Positions 1 to 10,176 of a stretch of DNA of 64,000 nt are shown here, in pieces; positions within the stretch are counted from its first letter, which is position 1, and every line of letters starts with the position of its first letter. Source of the stretch: Coccinella septempunctata (taxonomy: Eukaryota > Arthropoda > Insecta > Coleoptera > Coccinellidae). The stretch spans positions 39,398,001 through 39,462,000 of the forward strand of contig NC_058192.1 of the NCBI RefSeq assembly GCF_907165205.1. Reading direction: 5' to 3'. The position numbers were made by a program, and so were the translations under genes. The notes under the pieces were generated by a model. That model worked only from the letters and a program-made list of their open reading frames with translations, ran no database searches and had not been told where the DNA came from.

Positions 1-209
1 GTAATTGGATTATTAGTGAATACATAATTTTGGGTTCATCCCGTCTTGTATTCCTTCAAATAAATAAGTAAATAAATATGATAAGTGAACGTACATATGA
101 TGTTGAATGGATCATTTGAATCAGTGAGAAGTCCAGGTGCATTCCATATTTATTATTCCAAAAGTAATATTCGGTCAAATTATAAGCCACTGCATGCATT
201 TCAATCGAC

Positions 210-1200
210 ATGATGTCGTCGAGCAAGAAAGTCGGTACGAGCGAGTCTCTACAAATTTCTATTCCTGAATGCGGTTCGTGTAAACGAACAATAGTAAAGA
301 GTAGTACAAAGTGTATCATTTGTGCCAAAGTGTACCATCCAGGATGTGGTAAAAAAATAATAAAATGTTGTAATATTGATCTGTCAATATCAGGTGATTC
401 CATTACTACGGATATTTCCCCAATGTCTGACAGTGTGAACAAACAAATAAGTGCTCAGTCCACCCATCATGAGCTCCTCTTAAAAATAATAAGTGAGTTA
501 GAATCGAAGAATTCAATTTTAATGGAAAACAATTCCCTTTTGAAATTTAAAATCTCAACGCTTGAATATCAATTGTTGGCTAAGGAGGAAATTATCAACA
601 AACACTCAACAAAAAGCGATGCTTACATAAATACGCGTAAAGATTATGAAAAAGAATATAAACACACATATGCGAACATCGTCACGTCTGAGAAATTCAG
701 CGACGTTGTTAAAGGTATATAAAGATACTCCATCTGCCGCTCCTGTGAAATCGGCCGCTACAGGTGGTACCGGAAGAAAGACGACCGAGGCAAGTACTTC
801 AGCCGCTTCATCTGAATCGTCAGTTGTAGTGCCCAGTGATAATAAAAATAGTAACAGGAGGATTTCTCGTGAAAATGAAACTATAACTCACAAGTTAAAT
901 GCGAAGAACGATATGGATTGGAATGTTGTTACCTCAAAGAAGTTTATTAAAAAACGTAATAGTATGCGTATTATTGGAAGCAGTTCAGTGGTTTCTCACG
1001 TTGAGGGACTCGAAAAATATAAGGCGTTTCATGTGTCTAACTTAAAACCCGAAATTACGGCAGATAATCTCTAAAACTTTCTCAGCAATAATTTCTCATC
1101 TGTTAAATGCGAGAAACTCGTGTCAAGATATCCTGAAAGTTACTCGTCATTCAAAGTTCTCATACCTACTTCGGAGCATGAAAAGGCTATGGATGGATCT
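210..1200 (+). pseudogene. ORF1 protein of family C element (zinc finger plus coiled coil), frameshifted
   Basis: The start at 210 gives a protein with an N-terminal cysteine-rich motif (CGSCK, CIICAKVYHPGCG, then KCC, residues about 23-55) resembling the PHD-like fingers of CR1-type ORF1 proteins. A coiled-coil-like stretch follows (about residues 88-130). The frame ends at 720, and the continuation lies in another frame from about 710, giving a Ser/Ala-rich linker and an RRM-like segment (FHVSNLKPEITADNL) ending at a TAA at 1072-1074. Beyond that stop the same frame stays similar to non-LTR ORF1 ends up to about 1240. So there is at least one frameshift and one nonsense change. The expected role is RNA binding in the retrotransposition particle. 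Confidence 0.65.
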
Positions 1201-1202
1201 AA

Positions 1203-2439
1203 TTGGCCGAGAAATGCTGGTGTTCATCGGTTTTTCCAACCGAAACCTATGAAGAATCCTGCTTCTTGAATCCTGATAAATCTAGTCAAATAACTGACGT
1301 CAAAAATAAATTAAAAATCATACAACTAAATGTACAGTGCGTCTCAAATAAGATGGATATTCTTGAAAAATTTTTGTCTGATGAAAAACCTGATGTTTTA
1401 AGTCTTGCTGAGCACTGGTGTAATCCATATAGTATCAAAACTATGACCTTTCCTGGGTACATCCTAGCGGATTACTACTGCCGCCCCTCTAGAGCTCACG
1501 GGGGTTCTATGATCTACATTAGGGATGGAGTGCCCACTAGGAGTCTGTGCGTGTCACGATTTTCAGAAGAAATGGATTATGAAATCAGTGGTATCTTGGT
1601 GATTGCTCGTGATATAAACATAGCCATCGTAAGTGTTTATAGATCTGGTTCTGGGGACTTTCAGAATTTTCTTAATAGAATTTCTGTTGCTCTGAATTAT
1701 TGTTATACTTCTGCGGACTTGATTTTTCTATGTGGAGATTTGAACGTTGATTTTTTAAATGCTGATTGTAAGAATCGCAAGTTGTTATTTGATTTGATGA
1801 ACTGCTTTAACTTGAGCGTTTCCTCAAGTGATCCAACTAGAGTCTTTACGGATATCACTGGACATACTTCTATCTCCAAGGTTGATTATGTATTAACAAA
1901 CGCAAATTTGCAGGATTGTAATGTTGTAGTTTATGAACCTCACATTAGTGATCATCGGGTTATTTCACTTATGGTACAGGTCGCTATTAAGCATACAAAT
2001 ATTAAAACATCAAAGTTAGTTAGAAATTTATGTCCTCAAAAACTGAAAGATTTTGAATGTAGTATATCCAATTGTGATTTTCAAGAATTGTATTATATAA
2101 AAAACCGCATGTTGATGAATGTTTCAAAATTTTCTTAGATTTAATTCAAAGTAGATTTGAAGCCTGTTGTCCTTTTATATATTGTTTCCTCTGAAATTAT
2201 CACGGCTAAAAAGGACCTGCAAAATCTTCATTGGTTGCACGTCAATACCGGAAGCCTATCTGTCTATCGTTTGTATAAAAATGCCAAATATTCTTATAGA
2301 AATTTGTTGAGAAACGCTAAATTAGATTACAACCGTGACCTCATCGAAAAATCTACCAACAGAAATAGAACCGTTTGGAACCTGGTAAATACAGTGACTG
2401 GTCGTAAATGTGCCGATCATAAATCAATTGTACTTGATG
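1203..2439 (+). pseudogene. ORF2 5' part: AP endonuclease and linker, family C copy 1
   Basis: Residues from about 38 read LKIIQLNVQCVSNKMDILEK, the start of an exonuclease-endonuclease-phosphatase domain. Conserved blocks follow in order: the catalytic Glu in LAEHW, a YRSG block, LCGDLNVDFL, and the terminal SDHR histidine block, ending near 1980. The frame breaks near 2138, and the linker resumes in another frame from about 2157 to 2439 (SLSVYRLYKNAKYSYRNLLR, TVWNLVNTVTGR). Coding then jumps over the 340-bp insertion and resumes at 2780. This protein would nick target DNA for target-primed reverse transcription. It is inactive because of the frame break and loss of the reverse transcriptase. 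Confidence 0.75.
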
Positions 2440-2779
2440 AAGCAAAAGGAAAAGTCTTCAAAAGCACTTCTGTTTGTGGAACCATTTATTTAATCATCCG
2501 GTGACATGTTTCGGCTCATCGCCATTATCAAACCAAGGGACTCTGAAATACCGATTGAGGTTTTAGTTGGAAAATTGCTAACAAAGTTTGCTAACAAAGA
2601 AATAAACAAAATAAATAACCTACAATGCTAACTTACGATTTTAGGTTCCAAAGTCATATGGTAAAAACATATCAATCAAAAGGTAAAAGCCAAAAAGTAC
2701 ACATAAAATCGGATCTAGATCAAGTGAGCATATAAAATGAAAGATATGACAGATAAACAAAACACAACATCAAGTACAA
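2440..2779 (-). mobile_element. 340-bp insertion with 14-bp target-site duplication, Penelope-end-like motif
   Basis: The 14-mer aattgtacttgatg occurs at 2426-2439 and again at 2780-2793, flanking this segment. The family C coding sequence reads on across the junction, so the segment is an insertion. On the minus strand, about 2508-2545 carries a GATAATGGC, short loop, GCCGAAAC arrangement that resembles the ends of Penelope-like elements at 25.3, 41.1 and 44.6 kb. It has no open reading frame. The insert ends with an inverted copy of its own target site (see the palindrome at 2767-2794). Assignment to a Penelope-type end is an inference. Confidence 0.6.
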
Positions 2780-2794
2780 AATTGTACTTGATGT
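2767..2794. repeat. 28-bp palindrome at an insertion junction
   Basis: Two 13-base arms (acatcaagtacaa and its reverse complement) are separated by two adenines. The right arm is the target-site duplication of the 340-bp insertion; the left arm is the last bases of the insert. Confidence 0.85.
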
Positions 2795-2929
2795 TAATGG
2801 TATTTTGATTGATAAGGATGAAGCTGTGGCAGAGATATTTGCTGGGTATTTCACATCCATTGCGGAGACAAGCCAAATTCCGCGTCTTATTGGAATAGGT
2901 CCTGTTGTAATTCAGCAATCTGCTGCTTT

Positions 2930-4882
2930 AATTTGAAGACTAGTACGCCAGGTTGACATGGCGTTTTTCAGGAACTTAACAATATTGGGATCCACCTTGT
3001 AAATCTTCAAGATCGTCAAGAGCCATTCGTGAGGTATAGAATCGAATGCTTTTTTGTAGTCTATGTACGCAGCGTAAAGATTCCTTCGCTTAGAGAACGC
3101 TTGATTGCAGATAACTGAATCTATTATTAGTTGTTCTTTGCACCCTCCGCTGTCTTTGGTGCATCCTTTCTGTTGCATGGCGATGATGTTATTCCTTTCG
3201 CAATGGTTGTGAATTCGGTTTGAAATGCACGATGTGATTAATTTGTACATCGTTGGAAGACATGTGATTGGTCGGTACTTGGATGGGTCTTCTGTATTCC
3301 TTTGGTCTTTAGGTAACAAGTATGTTGTGCCATGTGTAAGGAATACTGGCATTCTTTCAGGATTTTCAATGACATCATTTATTGCGGAGGTCAATTTGTC
3401 ATGCATGATCCAAAGTTTCTTGATCCAGAAGTTCTGTAATCCATCAGGCCCAGGTGCTTTCCAGTTGTGCAGTCCTCTGATAGCTGATTTTACTTCTTCA
3501 ATTGTGATCATGTCATGCTGCATCGGCTCATATTTTATAGCTTCAGATTTTTCATCTTCAATCCATCCGGTATCTCCATTGAAGTGAGGTTTCGTTGATA
3601 ATTGTTCGGTCCAGAATTGTTCAATGGTTTCCTTTGGTGGTAACTTTCCATTTTCTCCATCCGACGATGTGAGTGACCGGTAGAAAGATTCTTCCGACTT
3701 TTCGAATGAATTATTGTCTCTTTTCCGGCTATAATTGCTTTTATATCTCCTCAGGCGTTCTGCATACAGACTTAATTTTTGCTTCAGAGTGTCGAGGCAA
3801 TGGTGAGCTGTAGCATTCTCCGTCTCTCTTTCTGTGTGTGTCCTGTTTCTATCCATGATCTCTTTGGCAGCTTTCACAACCTTTCTTCCTCGATTCCCGT
3901 TCAAGTACTCCGTCAGTCGTCCAATGTCTCTTCTTAGCCTTTCTGTTTTGTATTGAAGACGTTTCTGCCATGCTGGCGCGTGTAATTTGTGTAATTTTGG
4001 ACCATCATTGTTCGTTTGGCGAATTTTTTCCCCCATGGTTTTCGCTGCACAGTGAAAAACTAGATGCAGATATTCCAATGAACTTCCGTTCTGTAGGTAT
4101 TCAGGTAAAACGTCCTCATTCAAGATGTCGATTATAAGTGACATTTTCTTGGATGTATTGAGCCGTGGAGGTGCTACTCGATGAAGAGGATCTGTTCCTT
4201 CCAGTTCGGCAAAGTATCTCCTCATGTCAGATTCAACTTGTCGGTGGAGCTCTTCCCTATCGTCCTGGTGTTCAGGCTCACTTGCGTTGCAAGATGGACT
4301 TTCAGTATCAATTTCTTCTGCCTGTTGTTGCCCAAGCATGTGAACTTCATCAGAGGTGTTGGTGTTATTCTCTATTGCAGGCGGACGCTGAAGTTCTCGT
4401 TTAATTGCGTCGACTCGGGCCGTTGGTATTAGTTCATTTCTCAGAATTACGCGGTACTGGTCTGCCACTCGTTGTTCAGTGACATTGAGATTTGGGTAGG
4501 CGTTGCAGAATTCCTCATGGAGCCTTTTCCTATAGTTGTTCGTGTTCTGCCCTAGTCCCGTGATGGAGTTATATATGCGCACTATAGTTTCATTCATGGA
4601 CGTTGTCCACTTCATGCGCTTTCTAACTAACCCCGCTTGGGTGAGCACTGGCTGAATATCCTGCGCAGCACCTTCAGCGGTTCGAGTCGGCAATTGAATT
4701 GGACTCGTTGGTTGCTGTTGTTGCTTTGGAGCTGTAGCTTCTTTCGCAGCAGGAGCCCGCTTCCTCAACATCCTGCCACCGACGTCCCGCATGCTGTCAT
4801 GTCCAGCGCCGGCTCCAGACATGCCCTGACGATCCCCAGGTAGCGACTTGTTTCCGAGGCTTCTCGTTATCACCATTTTCAT
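2930..4882 (-). pseudogene. R4/Dong-like ORF: Myb-like N-terminus and partial reverse transcriptase
   Basis: The likely start is the Met at 4882, because upstream codons read through leader-like sequence. The N-terminus is basic and low in complexity. It is followed by a tryptophan-containing helical block (MKWTTSMNETIVRIYNSITG) that resembles the DNA-binding region of R2/R4-type proteins. Long charged helices follow, then reverse-transcriptase blocks: KAPGPDGLQNFWIKK, KYRPITCLPTMYKLIT, GCTKDSGGCKEQLIID, and palm motif A as AAYIDYKKAFDSIPHEWL. The GCKEQL style is characteristic of the R4 group. The frame is open but ends just after motif A, so motifs B and C and the nuclease are missing. It is a dead fragment. 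Confidence 0.7.
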
Positions 4883-5080
4883 GGGTTTGTGCTCCCCTTT
4901 CTCGGTTTGGGTGAGGGGTAGAGAAATGAGAGCAGAAAGAGCACCCCTATAAAGGATGTGAAAGAGAGAGGAAAAAGGAATGGGACTGCGGACAGCAGGC
5001 GTGGCTGGCTGCACCGTCTACGTCGTTACGATGGCTGCCCGGCAGGCCATCTACCAGATAGCTGTCAGGCAGGCCAGACA
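2930..5080 (-). mobile_element. R4/Dong-like non-LTR retrotransposon, 3' truncated
   Basis: On the minus strand the element starts at a TAA repeat (5081-5099 on plus). It has a short leader, then one long ORF, and breaks off within the reverse-transcriptase palm near 2930. Dong-type elements are known to insert into TAA repeats, and the 5' end here abuts one, which supports the clade call along with the protein. The 3' half (catalytic YADD block, restriction-like endonuclease and 3' UTR) is absent. It abuts the truncated family C element, so both lost sequence at the same junction. Confidence 0.7.
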
Positions 5081-5099
5081 TATTATTATTATTATTATT
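5081..5099. repeat. (ATT)n / (TAA)n microsatellite at R4/Dong 5' junction
   Basis: Six trinucleotide units lie directly against the 5' end of the minus-strand R4/Dong-like element, the expected target type for that clade. Confidence 0.85.
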
Positions 5100-5521
5100 T
5101 GTAGATGAACTGATAGAATGAAATTCATATTGTGGAAAGTACATCTCACTATGTATCTTATTAGAAGAATTTGAACAACATAGAATTAGCTTTAATTTTG
5201 ATCCTTTGAATAATACTCATCGTAACAATATAATAAATATATTGAATAGTGGTATTTGTGGAGACTTGTTGAATGTGGAAATACCATAGTACCCATTTAA
5301 ATATATCAAACAAAAATTATTTGAAATGTAATGAATGATTCTATTTTATTCTTGAATGTTTATGTATTTTGAAATTGTAATGTGATCGATCGGGTTTTCA
5401 ATCAATGATTATTTTTTTAGTCTTTTATGTATGAGATTTATAAGCTTCGGCTTCATCTCATTATCTAGAAGAATAATAATAATAATTATTATTATTATTA
5501 CTATAAGAACCTGATATGTAA
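5100..5521. other. AT-rich non-coding stretch with AAT/ATT microsatellite
   Basis: No gene is recognised. A short open frame at about 5145-5289 (48 codons, plus strand) matches no family I know. The stretch ends with a self-complementary AAT/ATT run at about 5466-5503, of the kind found at CR1-like 3' ends in this window, so part of it may be an old element tail. Confidence 0.4.
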
Positions 5522-5731
5522 TATTCAGAGATCAATGAAGATAATTGTGAGTATATTGTCTTTATATTTACCTTGAACTTGTTCCCGAAATTTGAATTGC
5601 GAAAGGTGAAATATCCAGATGTTTTTTTGGTAGAAAAACTCATTCGACGAATAGGAAAGAAAATCTTAGTTCGTTGGTTGGGCTTAGACAAGTCACACGA
5701 CTCTTGGATTGATTCGACAAATATACTTTAG
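5522..5731 (+). pseudogene. Chromodomain-like C-terminus, possibly Polinton/Maverick-type integrase
   Basis: The frame from 5522 to the TAG at 5729-5731 encodes about 69 residues. The C-terminal part (KVKYPDVFLVEKLIRRIGKK, then a valine-arginine-tryptophan-leucine-glycine block, then HDSWIDSTNIL) matches the chromodomain that ends many transposon integrases, including Polinton/Maverick types. The tryptophan pair and the VEK and DSWI blocks are visible. Nothing upstream encodes the rest of an integrase, so it is a remnant. A chromovirus-type integrase or a host chromodomain exon are alternatives. Confidence 0.45.
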
Positions 5732-6100
5732 AATTGATCCTACAACGAGATTGATACACTGCAGAATATGCGAGATCTGAAGAAACAAATTCATGAATAT
5801 GAAACTAAGCGAAAGGTGATAAGAAGTTCTGGGAGATTGACAATTTTCGGCCAGGTCTCGCGGAAGTACCACCCAACAGGTTCATCCTTGCCCTTTCCAT
5901 AATATCATTCAGTTAGAATGAAATATGTATGTAAATATTTAAATGATTATTGTAATACATGGTCGTAAGACAATAAAACAAGTATTGAAATAAATCGTTT
6001 TATTTATCACAAACTCATAAATATTCAATTTATATTATTCACAGAATCCCCAAGGAACAGTATCAATATTATCATTCAACATATTTTTCATATTACGAAG
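5732..6100. other. Non-coding stretch
   Basis: No gene was recognised. A polyadenylation-like aataaaa is present at about 5971. Nothing else can be supported. Confidence 0.4.
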
Positions 6101-6168
6101 AGCTAGTTGCACTGACAGCGTTACCAGTGCAGCTTTTAAACACCTTCTAATGCAGCTCCTACAAGAAG

Positions 6169-6915
6169 ATGGATCAGTCGAACAGGACAAAATTTGTATC
6201 CGGAGGTAAAATACCCTTCCATTCGGATCTCCGGGGGAGGGTGCCTGAACGAGTGAATCATCGTACAACCACCAATGAAACGCACATAGCTTTTGCAGCA
6301 TGGAACGTCAGAACCTTGCTAGACAACCCCAGGGCCGACCGACCAGAAAGACGTACTGCCCTAAACGATAGGGAACTGCAACGTACATCCATTGCAATAG
6401 TTGCCTTGAGCGAGACACGCTTTTCGGACGAAGGTAGCTTGGTAGAATAAGCGTATACTTTTTTCTGGAAAGGCTTGCCGGAAGGCAAAATCAGACAACA
6501 TGGCGTAGGCTTTGCCATTTGAAACGACCTGGCCGCCAAACTAACCGAAAAACCAGTTGGCATCTCAGAACGTTTGATGACTCTACGCTTTCCTGCAGCG
6601 AATAACACGTTTGTGAACATCATTGCAGTATACGCACCGACTTTGAATTCCTCTGGCAACCTAAAGGACACCTTTTACGAAGCACTCGTTGCTACATTAA
6701 GTAAAATCCCAAAACGGGCACGAATTTTTCTCCTTGAAGACTTCAACGCCAGAGTGGGCAGATGTCAAGACTCAGAACTGTGGCAGGGAATAATAGGGAA
6801 ACACGGCACAGACAGCATCAATTCGTACGGAGAACGTCTGCTGGCTCTTTGTGCAGAACACAATCTGTGTATAACGAACACCTATTTTATTACAAGACCC
6901 AATTCAAGATTATAA
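6169..6915 (+). pseudogene. AP endonuclease region of family H element
   Basis: The frame opens before WNVRTLLDNPRADRPERRTA, the first endonuclease block, and contains LSETRFSDEGSL with the catalytic Glu. It then runs through two in-frame stops (near 6448 and 6521) but stays in frame through AVYAPTLNSSGNLKDTF and the LEDFNARVGR block (canonical G changed to E) to 6915. The C-terminal third of the domain, including the expected DH block, is missing through an internal deletion near 6905-6925. The reading frame then shifts for the downstream region. It is inactive. Confidence 0.75.
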
Positions 6916-6929
6916 TGACGACATTGAGA

Positions 6930-8335
6930 GTCATTGGCTCCGCTTCAAGACATCTCTCACAAATACAGCAAAAGAAATATTGGGCACAGAACGCTCCCGA
7001 AAATCCCCAGACCGGTTCGCCGACAGCGAAACTCATATCGCACCTCTTGTGGAGGCAAAACACAAAGCAATGAAAACGGCAATAACCAAGCCTGGCGATG
7101 TTGCAGCCCAAAAGAATTTTACAAACATAACACGCGAGGTCCGTCAAGAAATAAGAAGAATCAAGGATAGCTGGTGGAAAGAAAAAGCTAGGGAAATACA
7201 AGCTCACTCCGATAACCCTGATTACAGGCGGTTTTTCGAAACTATTGAAACTGTTTATGGTCCAAGCAGAAAAGCTAACTTTCCTATAAGAGATGCTCAT
7301 GGAGCTATACTAACTGATGATAGAAAAATTCTCGAAAGATGGAAGGAGCATTACTCACAGGTCTTGAATCAAAATAACGACTCGGATTTGTCCATTTTAA
7401 ACCTGCTCCCCGCGTATAGTCCGATGACATCGCTTGATGACGAAATCTCAATGTCGGAAATCGTAAGCGCGATAAAAATGATGAAGAATGATGAGTCACC
7501 AGGTCTAGACGGAATTCCAGCCGAGGTATTCAAAGCCCTGGATGAAGACATTGTCAATAGTCTCCTAGCACTATTCCGTAAGATCTGGGAACAAGGAGAT
7601 GTACCTCAAGACTTCAGGACGCTTTAGTTATCAATCTCTATAAGAACAAAGGCGATACGTCAAAATGAAACAATTACAGGGGCATATCGTTGCTTAGCGT
7701 GGCCGGCAAAATTCTCTCGAAGATTATGGCTAATCGTCTGATTCCACTCTTAGAAAAGATTTTACCTGAATCCCAGTGCGACTTTCGACCAAATCGAGGT
7801 ACGGTGGAGCCAATTTTCACACTGCGACAGCTCCAAGAGAAGGCCCGTGAACAAAAATCAAGGATCTATACAGCCTACATCGATTTAAGTAAGGCCTTCG
7901 ACTCGGTGAATCGGAGAGCGCTATAGAAAATCATGGCCCGTCTTGGAGTACCCGAAAAATTCTTAGCAGTGTTTGAAAGCCTTTATATCAACAACACCGC
8001 TAGAATACAGCATAATGGCTCTACAACCGACCATTTCTTAACCAATTCTGGAATAAAACAAGGCTGCGTGTTACCGCCTTTACTGTTCAATATTTTCGCC
8101 ATAACTGTCTCGATAATTGCTGACATGAGTATGCCTGTAAGAGGTGTTGGAATAAGATTCAGATTTGATGGAGGCCTATTTAACCTGAAGCACCTCTGAG
8201 CAAAAACCCGTTCATAGGTTATCACGGAACTTCAATATGCAGACGACTGCGCACTTATCGCTAGCAGCCCAGAGGATCTTAAGATAATGCTGGACACCTA
8301 TAAACATATATGCGAAGCTTTAGGCCTTAGACTCA
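6930..8335 (+). pseudogene. Reverse transcriptase region of family H element, N-terminal part
   Basis: From 6980 a linker and finger region is open to 7627 (ILERWKEHYSQVL, SPGLDGIPAEVFKAL). The protein continues in a shifted frame after that stop (ALVINLYKNKGD), with a TGA near 7668. It then carries NYRGISLLSVAGKILSKI-type and ESQCDFRPNRGT blocks, motif A (YIDLSKAFDSVNRRAL, 7878-7926), a stop at 7924, motif B (SGIKQGCVLPPLLFNIF), and motif C as LQYADDCALIA near 8230-8262. Further nonsense changes lie between. The rest of the protein resumes at 13156. Confidence 0.8.
8322..8335 (+). repeat. Left target-site duplication of Jockey-A copy 1
   Basis: The 14 bases aggccttagactca here recur at 13156-13169. 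Together they bracket the element and also restore the family H reading. Confidence 0.9.
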
Positions 8336-8777
8336 TTCCGAGTCATTCGCTTGACAAGAGAAGACGTGCTACAGTGCTCCTAGTGCTATAAAAGAGAAAG
8401 CGGACGAGAAAGTCGAAGTGTCACAGTGCCGTAAAAGAGAAAGCGGAGGTGAAAGTGCCCAATAACCAAGCTACGGAATATTTGATTCCGTCTGTGAAGT
8501 TTGTGTAGGTTCTATATTTGTTATCGGAATTTTAATTCGTTAAAATTTTCAAAGTTGGTGTTTATCCTAAGTGTCCAGAGAATTTTTTTTTTCTCGTTGG
8601 TACTGCAGAAAACATCAGGTGAGCTTATTTTTCGTATCTCTTTTCTGATTTTTATCATAGCGTATAAAACATTTGGCTTTATACCATAGTTTCATATTAG
8701 ACTATTTCAGTGAAGATTTCTGAATATTTTATTATTTTCAAATTGTTTGATATTTTGAGATTTTTGATTATAAAACC
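8336..8777 (+). promoter_or_regulatory. Jockey-A 5' UTR / internal promoter region
   Basis: The first 100 bases carry a TATA-like tataaaag (8387-8394) and two 43-bp monomers starting at 8388 and 8431 that share taaaagagaaagcgga. Copy 5 has the same pair; copies 4, 6 and 7 carry a single related unit. Downstream, a consensus-like splice donor (cag/gtgag, GT at 8620-8621) is followed by an acceptor-like ctatttcag ending at 8710. This would be a 91-base AT-rich intron ahead of the ORF1 start at 8778. Promoter and intron are both inferences from sequence. Confidence 0.45.
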
Positions 8778-10174
8778 ATGTCGGAAACCGCAGATAATGA
8801 GGGTTCCTACATGGAAGCGACCGATGCTGAAGAGTTCAGCGAAGGCGAACATGAGGAGCTTGTAAAGCTCAGAGAAGAAAATGGGCAGTTGAAAGCTCAA
8901 ATAGTAAAACTGACTGAAACTGTGTCACAGTTGGTCGGTGAGATGCGCCTCTTGAGGGAGGAAATGACCCGCAATAATATGACGAAATCTCCCACTTACG
9001 CCGCAATCACAAAGCCGGTAGCGGGTTCCAAGAATAATTCCCTTATAGGAATTGTTTCACAACCCGAAACAAGGAAAAATGATTCAACGGAGGTCGCGAA
9101 GGCCCCAAACGCGCCCCCAACTAAACGCGCGCGAAAAGAAAGCTCCTCTTCTGATGAGGAGACTGTCAAGAAGGCGGAAGTGCCTAAAAGAGATAAAATT
9201 CCACCCATCACGATGATGGGCACCTCAGATTGGGTAGAGATATCTAAAGCTCTCTACACAAAAAGGATAAATTACAACCGTGCAACTACAGTTAAAGACG
9301 GTATAAAAATCATCGCGTCAACCGTAGATGATTTTAGAAAAATCACTACATTCTTCGAGCAGAGTGGTAAAGAATTTTTTACCCACCAAATGGAGGAGGA
9401 GAAGAAGATATATGCCGTTATTAGGCATTTACCAATCGACGCTGATCTTGCGTTGATCAAGGACGACCTGATATTCCAGGGAATATCAGACGCTGAGGTG
9501 TCCAGAATGACATCGAACAAGACAAAGAAACCAATACCTCTCTACCTGGTTAAAACCCAGAAAAAGGAAATCTTCGAAGTGAAGCGACTCTACCTAACCT
9601 CTGTATTGTGGTTGAACATAAAAAGAGGCCTGAAAGTCCAAGCCAGTGCTTTAGGTGCCAAAGGTACGGACATGCACAAAACAAATGCTCCTTCCCGTGG
9701 AGATGCGTGAAGTGCTCAGGAAGTCATAGCAGCAATGACTGCACACTCACCAGAAAAGGTGAAGAGAGAAATGCCACATGCGTCTTATGTGGAGAAGAGG
9801 GCCATCCAGCTAGCTACAAAGGATGTAGCGAGTTCAAGTTGGTGACCAGAAAGAAAAATTCCCGAAAATCAGTTGAACAGAAAAAGAAGGTAATAAAAAC
9901 AACAACTTCTGAACAAAAAATTCAGGAAGCAGCGAAGACCCAACCTACAGAGCAGGAAAAGAAGAGGGAGACTCCAAAACCCGTCCAGAAAAAAGAAGGA
10001 CAGAAAAAACTTACAATGAATCAAGCTGTGAACAGTCAACAGGAGAAGAAAAAGATATCTGAATCAGCCGATGATTTAGATATCTTCACGGAAAAAATTT
10101 TCAACAAGATAATGTTGAAAATTGAGAGGGAAATGGAGAAAAAACTCCAAGCATTATTCAGTAAACTGAATTAA
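8778..10174 (+). pseudogene. Jockey-A copy 1 ORF1 (gag-like, CCHC fingers), one frameshift
   Basis: The start is supported because copies 3, 4 and 5 begin with the same MSE(T/V)(A/S)DNEGSYMEA style. The protein has an acidic N-terminus, a leucine-rich coiled coil (about residues 28-60), a Lys/Ser-rich linker (RARKESSSSDEE), and an RNA-binding-like middle domain (ITMMGTSDWVEISKALYTKR to about residue 290). Near 9590 two extra bases, relative to copy 5, throw the frame out. The second frame (from about 9600) gives three CCHC-type fingers (CFRCQRYGHAQNKC, CVKCSGSHSSNDC, CVLCGEEGHPASYKGC) and a basic tail ending at 10174. The stop TAA overlaps the ORF2 start as TAATG. Confidence 0.85.
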
Positions 10175-10176
10175 TG
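10172..10176 (+). promoter_or_regulatory. TAATG stop-start overlap between ORF1 and ORF2
   Basis: The ORF1 stop TAA and ORF2 ATG share one base. The same TAATG junction is present in copy 5 near 58966 on the minus strand. In related elements such as SART1 this arrangement is known to allow translation of ORF2 by termination and re-initiation; use here is inferred. Confidence 0.6.

Larger units (their letters stand above)
190..2930 (+). mobile_element. CR1-like non-LTR retrotransposon, family C copy 1 (decayed, 3' truncated)
   Basis: This element has an ORF1-like region (from 210), an AP-type endonuclease (about 1300-1980) and the linker leading to the reverse transcriptase (to about 2930). 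It is interrupted by a 340-bp insertion at 2440-2779. The coding sequence resumes after the insertion in the same protein context, in a segment matching the linker of the family C copy at 62.1 kb. The element stops abruptly near 2930, where a minus-strand R4/Dong-like element begins, so the whole reverse transcriptase is missing. Loss of the 3' part is unusual for a non-LTR element, which normally loses its 5' end, so a later rearrangement is likely. The clade call (CR1/L2 group) rests on the zinc-finger ORF1, endonuclease style and linker and is only moderately sure. Confidence 0.75.
6120..8335 (+). mobile_element. CFDP2-like non-LTR element, family H, 5' and middle part
   Basis: The reading order is endonuclease, linker, then reverse transcriptase up to just past the YADD block. 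At 8322-8335 the element is cut by the insertion of Jockey-A copy 1. Its sequence resumes at 13156 after a repeat of the same 14 bases (aggccttagactca). The protein style (WNVRTLLDNP at the endonuclease start; CGFRPNRGT-like block and YIDLSKAFDSV in the reverse transcriptase; C2H2 finger at the end) is that of the widespread 'craniofacial development protein 2-like' elements. I am not sure of its formal clade. Many in-frame stops show that it is old. Confidence 0.8.

Noticed and set aside
4883..5014. Earlier in-frame Met codons for the R4/Dong-like ORF
   Set aside because: The residues from 5014 to 4883 look like translated leader; the Met at 4882 precedes the basic N-terminus typical of the family.
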